Shown here: one piece after another, positions 34,893-45,246 of the stretch | How the letters are laid out: each line of letters begins with the position of its first letter | Position numbering within the stretch: position 1 is the stretch's first letter | Assembly (NCBI GenBank): GCA_030761205.1 | Contig: JAULJL010000047.1 | Location: 4,188,543 to 4,252,542, forward strand | Length of the DNA: 64,000 nt | Origin: Fremontodendron californicum | Taxonomy: Eukaryota > Streptophyta > Magnoliopsida > Malvales > Malvaceae | Direction: 5' to 3' | Translations under genes and position numbers: made by a program | The notes under the pieces: model-generated | The model's input: only the letters and a program-made list of their open reading frames with translations | Told to the model about the DNA's origin: nothing | The model's database searches: none

Positions 34893-35925
34893 ATGGCAGG
34901 TGCTACATCAAAACTTCAGAACCTTCAGAACCAACTAGACAATCTCATCTCTATAGTTCAACAAGTGGCCATAAGTAAGATTCAACAATCAAGCCAGTGT
35001 GGAGTGTGCTTCATGATGGATCATCCAACCAATTGGTGCCCATACTACCAAAAAGATAATTTTGAAGCAGCCTATGATGTGGGAGAATACCAAAGCCATC
35101 AAGGGTTCCAAGGACAACAGTATGATGCTTTCCCAAACACTTACAATGAGGGATGGTGGAATCATACTCATTATGGCTACTCAGGAGATTATCAAGAAGT
35201 AGATCCTTATGCTAATTACACTAATCAATTTTTTCTTCAATCAACCATGGGATCAACAACATCTTTTTGAGCCACCACCTCAAAACTCAGGTAATTCTTT
35301 AGAAGAACTTGTCAATTTTCTTGTTATTAATACTCTGCAACTTCAACAGGAAACAAAGGCAAGTATCCAGAGTTTGGAAAGGCAAATGAGCCTATTGGCT
35401 AGTAGTACGTTGGAATTAGTAGCACAAAGATCTCAAGCACTCCCTTCCCAATCGATGATTGATCCAAAGGAAAGTGTTAGTGCCACACAACTTGAGGATG
35501 AATCAGAAAATCCAAGGGAACCCGAGGATGAGAAAGAACTAAAGATGGATTCAACTATTGAAGATAATGAAGCTTCAATTCCGAAAGAGAGTACTTCGGC
35601 ACCTGAGGTAACGTTTAAGGTTCCACTTTTTATTAATGTTTCTTCTCCACCTTTTCCTAGTAGATTTGCAAAGTTCAAGGAGGAAGAACATGAACAACAC
35701 ATGCCGGAAACCTTAAACAACTTGTTTGTGGATGCCATTCAACAAGTATCAAAATATGCTCCATTCCTCGATGAGATATGCACCACAAAGAATGATGGAA
35801 TAATACTTGTAATGGAGAATGCATCCACTATTGTGCAAAGAAAGCTTCCTCTCAAACGCATAAATTTGGGAAATTTCATGTATGAGCCTGACAAGCCTAA
35901 AATGCCAAGAAGGGGTGTTGGTTAG
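34893..35925 (+). pseudogene. Athila-type gag with start of protease, frameshifted
   Basis: Begins MAGATSKLQNLQNQLDN at ATG 34893. The nucleocapsid zinc knuckle CGVCFMMDHPTNWC is a perfect CX2CX4HX4C. The first frame stops at 35270. The protein continues in the frame of 35209-35925 (PPPQNSGNSLEELVNFLV, FKVPLFINVSSPPFPSRFAK), ending with protease-proximal ENASTIVQRKLPLKR and a stop at 35923-35925. The inverted relative at 47552-47090 keeps one frame across the same point, so the break near 35262 is a 2-base deletion in this copy. The catalytic Asp region of protease is not reached. Confidence 0.8.
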
Positions 35926-37800
35926 ATTCAAAACACTAACTCAAGTGTTAATTGGGAAGGCAGCCCAATTAAAGAAGAAATTGCCAACCTGCCATATTCA
36001 GATTTGCTTTCTCTTTCTTTTCCTTTTTCTTTTATTATTTTTATTTTTATTTTTATTGTTTTTCTTTTTATTTTTATTTTTTATTTTTTATGTTTATTTG
36101 TTAATTTTTGTTTAGTATTTTAGGATTATTTAGGTTGCATGGGTTTGTTTTGTTTTGAGTCTTAGTTGTTCCTATTCTTATGTTATTAGTTCTTTTCTCT
36201 TACACATGATTCTTTCATTTGGGTTAATAGACTTACATTGAGGACAATGTAAGAATTAGTGTGGGGGAATGATTTAGGATTTCTTTTATTTTTGTCTACT
36301 ATTTTTTTATGTGTCTTTATTATTATTATTATTATTTTAGTGTGTTTTAGTTCCTTTTTAATACAATGATGAGATATGAATTGCATAGGTCTAAACTGGT
36401 TATTAGTGAGAAGATTTTCATGAGAATTAAGCTTGATACTAATTTTTATGAGCCAATGTTGATATGATATGTTGATTGAGAAAGAAGCATGTTTAGACTT
36501 GATATTGACTTGTATAATCATCCTTGTGAGTTTTTGAGCCTATATGATTGATGCATTATACATATCAATCTAATTCTTTCTTGAGTGCTCTTATGATTAC
36601 ATGATTCTCTAGAACTTGCTTTAAACCGTTGAGACTATATTGATACATGTGATAACATGAATATGATAGAGGCATTAGGATTATAACCAGAGCCAAACAG
36701 CCATCCATTATTAATGTTCTAAGAGAACATCCCCACTAGTGAGCCAATTTGAGCCTACATTAAATATGCTATTTTATTGGTAACCACACACTTACACCTA
36801 GCCTAAATATACTTATATCCTTACCCTTGTTCTAAAGATGGATTATATATTTTGAGACATATTGCAAAAACAAGGGATATTTTTAGTTGAAAATTTGGGT
36901 TGGAAACAAAAGATAAGTGTGGGGGAAGAAAAGAAAAGAAAAAGTCAAGAGAAAAAGAAAGGGATCATTGTCAAATACATTCCCATATTGAAAGGAAAAA
37001 AAAATAATCTCTTGAACTTCTAGTTAAAGTAAAGAAAAAGATGTTACAAAGTTGGTTAGAATGAAGCAAAGGCTCAACATGAATATTTAGCCTATGTTAT
37101 TATGTGCTTTATAAGAGTTTTGAGAAGTTTTATTTGTATGATCTTATTATGTCTCTAAACTCTATGAACTCTTTGGAACCTTTGTGATATCTTTATCCTT
37201 TTGTTCTTTAACCACATTATAACCCTTTGGCCCCATTACAACCTTGAATAAAGACCTCTTGATTTATGAAGTTGTATGATCTAAATAGTGGAGAATAGGT
37301 GGACAAGCAAGCATATGGTAGAAGTGTTTTCATGAGATTGATTGAGTGTAAACACTTTACCACTACTTTAAAGAGTGAAAATCATGAGAGTATCCCATGT
37401 GAGAAGTTGAGATTATGTTTGAATATGCACTATTTTGATTGAAATATGTTAAGTTAATATTGGCTTAACTCAAACTATTTACATTCAAGCAAGATTTTTT
37501 GTGAATTTCTTTAAGCTATTGATTAGTTTATAAGACTTGTCCAATGATTATCTCTAATTTATATTAGAAGGATTAGTTATAATTATTATTATTATTTTTA
37601 GTTTTTCTTATGTCTTCAATGTTTGTGGGTATCGTCCTAGTAAACCCTCACGAGACCAAACTCGTCCACTAGGGACACCTAGGGGTTTAAAGGCTTGTGT
37701 CACATGCTAAGTGCCACCGTGATTTCCTACGAAAGTGGATTAGATTAGATTTTCTTATTTTATTTTTATTTTGTTTTGTTTGAGGACTAGCAAAAAGCTA
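35926..37800 (+). other. Athila-type internal non-coding region
   Basis: No RT, RNase H or integrase sequence is visible in any frame. About 36000-36110 is a T-rich low-complexity run. Two extra polypurine-like strings, AGTGTGGGGG, occur at 36258-36267 and 36915-36925 before the one next to the 3' LTR. The duplicated phrase at 37630-37700 (CTCACGAGACCAAACTCG) has no coding sense. Confidence 0.65.
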
Positions 37801-37813
37801 AGTGTGGGGGTAT
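37801..37813 (+). promoter_or_regulatory. Polypurine tract, Athila-type element
   Basis: AGTGTGGGGGTAT directly before the 3' LTR. Confidence 0.65.
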
Positions 37814-37814
37814 T

Positions 37815-39295
37815 TCATAAGCTCATAAAATATACATTTTATGCCTTTCTACCTTTAGTTTTTGTTATGTTTTCGATCTTTATCTTGTTTACTTATAATA
37901 TGTTTTTGAATTTTAGGTACAATAAGGATAATGAAGTCAAAAGATGTCAACAATAATGGTAAAGAGCTTACAAAATCATAATCACAAGATGGAAGAAGAC
38001 TTGGGAGTCAAAAATATCAATTTCTGGTTGAAAAGCAATCAGGCAGATTTGACCTCTGGAGCTTGTTGTAAGGAAAACATGATGTTAGAGTCTTTATTTG
38101 ATATTTGAAGAAACTTCCTTCTTGACTTTTGAAGTTGACTTGATTATCTTTCCAACGATATATTTTGGGCCCAAATAGGATAATAAATGGGCAACAAAAT
38201 TGTCGCTAGAAGATCTCCCTAAAGAATCCTACGGCCAGAAAAACCCTAACCGCAAATCTGAAAAAAAAAAGAGAGGCAAAAACGTGATTTTTCTGCCTCC
38301 AGGCTTACTTGTGCGGCAAGGACTTATTCTCAGGGTTTTAAAGCTCTATAAATACCACCTTTTGAGCCACAAACTAGACATCTTTTGAGGAGACTCAAGG
38401 GATCATCATTATTCTTCTTCTTCTCCATTCTTTTATTTTTATTTTTCTTTTTAGTTTTATGTATATATTATCCATTCTTATATTATGCTAAACTTCTTTG
38501 GTTAAGGGTGATTTCAAAACCCTAGACATGTTATGTAATTAATTTTCAGAATCTATCTATCATTGTTTTCTATCAAAGTTGCTTATGTTCTTCCATTAAA
38601 ATTGTTCATGATGATGTTTTGATTTGTTTAGGTGGCCAACTAGATAAATCTTGATAATTGTCTAATGCTAGTTTAAGAGTCTTGATCCGTGTAATTATCT
38701 TGATTTCCTATTCATAAGTGGCAATTTGTGATTAATGATTATGGTCAAGTTTTTAATAATTGCAAAGTGGAACATAACCTAAGTTGAACAATCCGAGCTT
38801 ATGTGTTTGTTGCTTAGATCAACCTATCTTTCTCATCATAAAGCTGCTATTAAATTGAATTTAGAGAGCTTATTCTAGGTTGTTTGATAGTTAGAGATTA
38901 AATAGAGAGCTTGTTCTATTTAACGACGAACTAAGGAAAGATTGGGGTAACAGAGCTTGTTGTTATCTACGGTTGTTAACTTTGATAGCTAATTAATGTT
39001 GATAGATATGAAATTGATTCTTAATGATGTCTAGTGGTGGAGAATGAAACCTTAACTATATTTTTCATATTTTATTCTTCTTAATTACTTGTTTTCTTAC
39101 TTTTCTTGTTTGCTAATTTTTAAAACTATTTCAAAACCCTTTTTTATTTTGTTTTCTTTGAACGTAAGTTATAAACTAATAACTCATAGATTAAAACTCA
39201 ATCCCTGAGGACTCGACCCTTGCTAATCACTATACTCTACAATTGATTCTTTTTAAGTGTAAGGTTAAATAAGATACACTCTTTTGGGTGCATCA
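37815..39295 (+). repeat. 3' LTR, Athila-type element
   Basis: 1481 bp, TCATAAGCTC (G to C at its second base) to GGTGCATCA. TATAAATA at 38347-38354. A few small indels separate it from the 5' LTR. Confidence 0.85.
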
Positions 39296-39493
39296 AAATT
39301 TTTGACTTATTAAGCTGCTATGTCATGTTCAGAAAGAGAACACAATTTGAACTGTCCAATGGCAATGTTTTTTTTTTTTCTTTCCTTTTTCTCATGATTT
39401 TGCTGTTCCAATTTCCCACAGACCCTAGCCCACAAAAAGTAAAAGAAAAACAGAAGATAGGTTCCAAGTCAAACGGTCATAAGATAAGGGCAG

Positions 39494-42406
39494 TGTCATA
39501 ACGGTTTTTCGACCGCTAGACGATTTTAAAAACAACAGAGGAGTCGCCACCAATCTTTTTTGTTTAGGTGTGATTGGCCACATAAAAAAATTTATCCTTT
39601 AAATAAAATCTTAAAATTAATTAAAATTTATTAAAAAGATAATTTTAGCCTGCGAAAACAAAATTGGGTTCGGGAGTACGGTTACATGTGGGGAAGGTAT
39701 TAGCACCCCCACGACGCCCGTTTAAAAAAAAGGTACCAATTAATCATGTGTTATCCTTTAACCTTGATAAAACGATTTTAATTTTGATATTTTAAAAAAA
39801 AAATTCTCATAATTCCTTTTATTGCATATTTTTTGTATTTTTCTAAAAAAAATAATTTTATTTATGAATAAAAATGAGAATCTTTGGCGTCAGAAGCTTT
39901 CTCCAAATTTTCCAACGTCTAGGCGAATTTTGAGAAGAGTTCTATCACTTTTGAATGTTCATAATATACCTCTAAATCAAGACAACGTTCCTTTGTAAAT
40001 AATAATTATTAGAAACCCTCCAATGCCTAGGCAGGGTACCAAGAATTATTTCTACTTAGGTGATTATCTTATTTTATTTCATAAAATCTTTTTTTTTTTA
40101 AAGCATGATTTTTATTTCGTAACATAATATGTGATGAACAAATATTATTAATGCAATAACCAAAGAAAAGTATATGAGCATAGATAAACATATAAGATAA
40201 TGCGAATAACGAATTAATTTAATTTAAAAATATATTTTTTTTTCATTAAAAGTTAAGATAAAAATTATCGGTGCAAGAGCCTTTCAAAATTCTCCAACTT
40301 CTAGGTGAAATTTGGAAAAGATCTTCGTACTTGAAACTTCTCATCATAATTCTAGAAATTAAAATTTTTGGGATTCCTCCAACAACTAGATAGGAACTTA
40401 TAAATTATCCACATCAAAAGTGTTGACTTATACGTTTTTTTTTATTTATTTAAAAAAAGAGGTCTTATAGTTTCTTTAAAAAAATCTTCCATTATTTTCA
40501 TCTTCATTAAAAAGGACAAAATAAAATGTATATGGCTCTGCAAATACATGATGCACATAGTAAAAAACCAAATTTATTTAATCATTTTATTCCTTAGTTT
40601 ATTTTTTTTGTGTGATAAAAAAAAGATTGATTAATTAATTAAATTTTTTATACTTATATAATGTCACCAAAATATTTTCCTAAGAGTGATTAAGAACAAA
40701 AGGTTTTTTTTTTTTTTTTTATCATTTTTCCCATAAAATTTATTTTTCAAGAATTTTAACTAAATATTTTTTTTCATCATCCATTCTTCCTAAATTATTT
40801 ATTTATTTATTTTCATTTTATTTTAAAAAAAAAAAATTATGTTGAAATAATCATAAATGAATAAAAGAAATATAGGAAAATAAAATAACTAAAAATAAAA
40901 TCATACCCAAAAATATCGTAGGTTTGTGATTCCCCAAGTTGCGTCGCGAGATTGATGATAACGGATAAATTTTCCTTTTTTTTCCTTTCTCTTTTTCCCT
41001 TCCCTTCCTTTCCTTTTTTTTTCTTTCCTTTTCTTTTCTTTCCTTTCTTTTCCTTTTTCTTTTTTTTTCCTTTTTTTCCCTTTTTTTTTTCCTTTCCTTT
41101 TTTTTTTCTTTCTTTCCTTTTTTCTTTTTTTTTTCCTTCCCCTGCCCGGATCCGGGTCAGGGGCGCGGATCTCGAGTCGGATCCAGGTTCGCGCACGAGC
41201 CCTCTATCCCCCTAAACGGCACCGTTTTGGTGCTGCTATTTAAACCTCCCAAACCTTTTTTTCTCTTCTCCTTTCTCTTTTCCTCTCTCCCCCTTCAGAT
41301 TCTCTGCCCTCTCTCTAGAACAGCAGTCCAGGAACCACTCACTACCCAGATTCCAGCTGACAGCCACTGTGCTGTCGTCGCGCCACCACCGTCGCCTCCG
41401 GTGGTCGGAACCCTTTTCCTCCCAAAACTTCACCTTAGCCTTGTTTTGATCTTATCTTCCTGATTTTGGGCTTTGTTTTGCCCGAAAACGCCTCAAAAAG
41501 ACTAGATCTAGCTTCCAAATCGCGACCTTCGACCTCATCTTTTGGAGTTTTCCACCGTTTGATACGTTCCAAATTTCCACCGAGCCTTCTCCTCCATCTT
41601 TCCTCCCTTTGCCACCGTTAGAATCTACAAAAACCTTTTAGAACCCCCACGAACCGAAATCAACCCGAGACCCTTTTGTGTATTTGTGCTTGTGCGGTTT
41701 TTGATTTTTTCTTGTTTGCTGATGATTTGGTAGTGTATTGGTGTAGTGTTTTTTTGGTTATGTGATGAGGGATTCCAATGGGAGATGGTTCAGTGATGGT
41801 GGGAAGTTGTGGTGGGATGGGTGGTGTCGGGTCAATCAGTGGGGGGCTCGGTGACTGTGTGGTCCTTTGGTCTAGGTTTTGTTAGGCTTTTATGGTGGGT
41901 GGAGTGTTGGTGGTGGTGATGTGTGTAAGGGGTGTCGTGAGGTGAGAGGGCTGCTAGGGTGGCTGGCCTGGTGGCGTGTTGCAGTGGGGTGACGTGCTGC
42001 AGGTGGTTGCTTGTGGCAGGTGAGAGGCTGGGCCAACAGGCCTAGTGGGATAGCTTCCGAGCATGGAAATGGGTAGGGTGGCCTACTGGGCTGGCCCAGT
42101 TTTTGGTGGGCAGTGGTGTAGGGGTTTGGGCTAGTATTTGGGCCTTTTGCCCACATGGCCCATGAAATGGTTCAAGAATTTCAAACCCAACAAGCCCAAT
42201 GACAATTCAAAAAGCCCAATTCATATAACCGAATCAAACTCGATTAAAATTTCATTTTAATTTAAACTTGAGAAAATCAAATTAGCGAACCGAAAGGATT
42301 AAGTTAAAAAAATGGAAATTGAATGTTTTACTTGATCCATTGACTCTGGACTTGATTCGGAATGTGACTCAGACTTAATTCGGACAAAATTAGGTGATTA
42401 TAGCTA
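39494..42406 (-). repeat. 3' LTR of the Ogre-type element (left copy)
   Basis: 2913 bp. On the minus strand it starts TAGCTATAATCACC (the initial TG is lost) and ends GGTCGAAAAACCGTTATGACA. It aligns throughout with 56908-59773. It holds the + strand homopyrimidine tract (about 40968-41142) and a G-rich + strand block at about 41760-42130. Confidence 0.85.
40968..41142 (+). repeat. Homopyrimidine tract in left Ogre LTR
   Basis: About 175 bp of almost pure C/T on the + strand (CTTTCC, TTTTCC repeats), purine on the minus strand. The matching tract in the right LTR is 58337-58497. The Lys/Glu-rich and Phe-rich open frames across it are composition artefacts. Confidence 0.8.
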
Positions 42407-42417
42407 CCCCTCTTTGC
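42407..42417 (-). promoter_or_regulatory. Polypurine tract of the Ogre-type element
   Basis: Minus strand GCAAAGAGGGG, directly abutting the start of the left LTR. It supports minus orientation. Confidence 0.7.
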
Positions 42418-42589
42418 ATGTTGCTGAGAATCAGGAATAGGGCAAAGACAATAGACCCTAATTTTGTCCAATAATAGAGGTGGATTTTCGAGAATGGCTT
42501 TTGGTTCACTGTTGAGAAAAAATCGAGTTTTTTTTTTTTAAATTCAAAAGTAAAACTGATTTTGAAATTTTTTTAATGATCTGGGTTGA

Positions 42590-43840
42590 ACTAGTTATCC
42601 GAAAATGACCTGGGCGAAACCAGAACTTGACTGAAATGATCTGGACGAAACCAGAAAATTTAAATGTGCTCTGGACGAAACCAAAAATTAAAAGATGACA
42701 TGGAAGAAGCCAGAACTTAACTGGAATGATCTGGACGGAACCAAAAATTGGTAAAGTGATCCGGGTGAAGCTAGACATCGTAAAATGATCTGGGAGAAAC
42801 TAGCAGTCAAAAGATGACCTGAAATCGGATAATGACTAGGGAGAAACCTGTAGTCGGAAGATGACTTGGGCCAAACCAGAGATTGGTTGAAGCGATCTGG
42901 ACGAAGCCAGAAATCGGAAGACAACCTGGGAGAAATCGGAAGTTGAAAGATGACCTGGGCGAAACCAGTAGTCGAAAAATGACTTGGGCAAAACCAGAAG
43001 TCAAAAAATGACTTGGGCGAAACCAGTATTTGGAAAATGACCTGGGCAAAACCAGCAGTCAAAAGATGAGTTGGGCGAAACCAATAGTCGGAAGATGACC
43101 TGGGCGAAACCAGAAGTCGGAAGATGACCTGGGCTAAACTAGAAGTCAAAGATGACTTGGGCAAAACCAACACCTGGAAATGACTTGGACGAAACCAAAT
43201 GTCAAGATTAATTCATAGCTTTTGTGGCTTTGACGAAAACCAACACCTAAAGGTGACCTGGACGAAACCAAAGTCAAGATTAATTGAACATTTTGGTGGT
43301 GACTTGGGCGAAACCAAAGTCAGGGTTAATTCTGAGATAATTCAATGACTTAAGTGGCTTGGATGAAACCAAAGCCTGAAATTACTTGGACGAAACCAAA
43401 ATCGAAATTAATCTAAAATAAATTCCACAGCGTAGGGGTTTGGGTGAAACCAATATTTGAAAGTGACCTGGACGAAACCAACGTCGGGAATAAAATTGAA
43501 ATTTTGATGGTGACTTGAGTGGAACCAAAATCAAGAAACGTCTAAGATGCTTGAAAATGGCTTGGATGACAACAACGTCTTGAATGAATTAAACGACACC
43601 AATACTTGAAAATGACATGAACGAAACAAAATACTGAACTGGAGTTGACAAATTTTTTTATGGTGACTTAGGCAGAACTAAAGTCTGGAAATGAAAAAGA
43701 TTGAAAGTGATTTCGACAAAACCAAAGACTGGACTGGACTTGACAATTTTTATGATGATTTGGGAGGAACCTAAATCTGAAAATGAAAAACTTTGAAAGT
43801 GACTTGGACGAAACCAACACTTGATCCTTGAAAAAAATCC
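42590..43840. repeat. Degenerate tandem repeats in the Ogre 3' untranslated region
   Basis: An array of units built on GATGACCTGGGCGAAACCAG. Around 43091-43148 the period is 29 bp (GAAGATGACC at 43091 and 43120). Towards 43200-43840 the units become longer and more varied (ACTTGGACGAAACCAAAGTC). The minus-strand ORFs over it (PRSSSDYWFRP-like repeats) merely translate the array. Its place is just upstream of the PPT and 3' LTR. About 43900-44075 continues with short ATGCAAATG-type repeats. Confidence 0.8.
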
Positions 43841-44075
43841 ATGACTTTGGATTTTGTGTATCTCTTTGGTGTTCACATTTAACGAACGACATTACCAATA
43901 TCAATGAAAATGTAAATGCAAATATCCATGCAAATGTCAATGCAAATACCTGTCTTCATAACGCAATTGTCTTTATCTTGATGCAAACGCCCTTACCATG
44001 ATGCAAATGCAAATATCAACCTCAATAAAGCAAATGCCCCTATCAAGATGAAAATGCAAAGCAAGAATCCTTTAT

Positions 44076-45149
44076 CATTCATGTGACTGATCTTCTTCCC
44101 AGTTTATCACTATTCATATCATTTTTTTATTGATCTCTCTGTATCATCTTGTCAATAAATGCATGTGCAAATTTTCCCTTTTACAAAATCTTTTCTCGAA
44201 CAAAACTTTTCTCATCAAAATTTAAAGATATGCTTTCTCTTTCATCTCATAGAATTATGATTCATCTCAATAATTTCAAGCTTCTTGATCATGAGAACTC
44301 CTGTCTCTTTCCAAAACAATTTTCATTCGTCATTCACTTTCCCCAAATGATTGTCCCATACTGGAAAAATATCCCACAAAAGTTTTGTCTTTTCATTTAT
44401 ATTTCAAAATTGATTCTTCCAAAATGTGCTCATCTGCCGAAAACATCTGAGCCAAAATTTTCCTCACAAAATGTGACATTCAACTTTTATCTGGGAAAGT
44501 TTTGTAACAAAAAGGTGCATGTCCCTTCATCCGAGCTCGTTAAGTTTTAAAAGCATGAATTTCATGAAAATCAATTTTATGAAAAATAATCATTTTGAAG
44601 TACAAGCAAATTAGACACTCTTTCTTGTCTCTAAACAGTGACATTCAAACAAGTGTCGAGACTAACCTTAATAGACTCAGGATTTTGAAAGGTCATTTTG
44701 AAAGATGATAATGATTCTTTTTAAAAATTTCAACGTCAACTTTATCACAAATCTCGAGTTTTCAACATAGTTGACAATCTCGTATGCTCATTGGTGGCAC
44801 CATGGGCGGCTTTAAAAGTCTTTCTCTCTGCTCTAGACTGCCCTTTTTTCGGGTTTTCAATTTAGAGCCTCACCTTTCTTTTCTATGCTTTATTTTTTTG
44901 TTGATTGTTCCATCATGTACTTGAGAATTCAAAATTTCATCCAATGTGAACTTGGTAACTCAAAAGTATATCTTGGCGAGGAGACAGTGATTGAAGCCTC
45001 ATGAATATGAACATTCCTCAAGGTTTAGACTCTCCAGTTCAACTAACCATGCTTGATCAAAATGGACTTTTGAGGTATGTAGCGTAGTCGAGGGTTTAAA
45101 GCTATGAAAGAAAGGGAATGTAGGCCCAAAGTATGTGTTTAAAGGTGAT
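44076..45149 (-). other. Ogre-type internal non-coding region
   Basis: Read on the minus strand this has no recognisable pol domain. A short conserved-looking block at about 44790-44860 (minus: ACCCGAAAAAAGGGCAGTC) has no known function to me. The + strand frame 44149-44550 is long but has no domain and lies antisense to the element. Confidence 0.5.
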
Positions 45150-45246
45150 TAAACCAGGGATCACTTCATTGTGAGAAGAATTTTCTTTTTTCATTTTGAT
45201 ATTTCATCACTGTTCATTTTTTTCTTTCTTTCATTCATTGTTTCTC

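Larger units (their letters stand above)
33311..39295 (+). mobile_element. Athila-type Ty3/gypsy LTR retrotransposon, non-autonomous
   Basis: 5985 bp. LTRs at 33311-34768 and 37815-39295 (TGATAAGCTC...GGTGCATCA). The primer-binding site TGGCGCCGTTGCCGGGGA follows the 5' LTR and a polypurine tract AGTGTGGGGG precedes the 3' LTR. This PBS and the gag type mark the Athila lineage. Only gag and the beginning of protease are present; RT, RNase H and integrase are missing. The right flank AAATT and left flank TAATT correspond to the AAATT of the empty site in copy A (30843-30847), with one A lost on the left. Confidence 0.88.

Noticed and set aside
35433..35738. Ser-rich minus-strand ORF (also at 46897-47202 on +)
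   Set aside because: Exact antisense shadow of the Athila-type gag in both copies.
40837..41196. 119-codon Lys-rich minus-strand ORF and its + strand Phe-rich mirror
   Set aside because: Pure product of the homopyrimidine tract; no start context or domain.
42590..43840. CRISPR-like array
   Set aside because: Units are contiguous and degenerate without unique spacers, and the window is plant nuclear DNA.
42506..43940. Overlapping minus-strand ORFs with repeated SSDYWFRP-like units
   Set aside because: They translate the degenerate tandem repeat in a region that should be the 3' untranslated part of the Ogre-type element; units have no protein-level constraint.
44149..44550. 133-codon + strand ORF
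   Set aside because: Antisense to the Ogre-type element, with no recognisable domain and AT-driven composition; not enough to call a gene.
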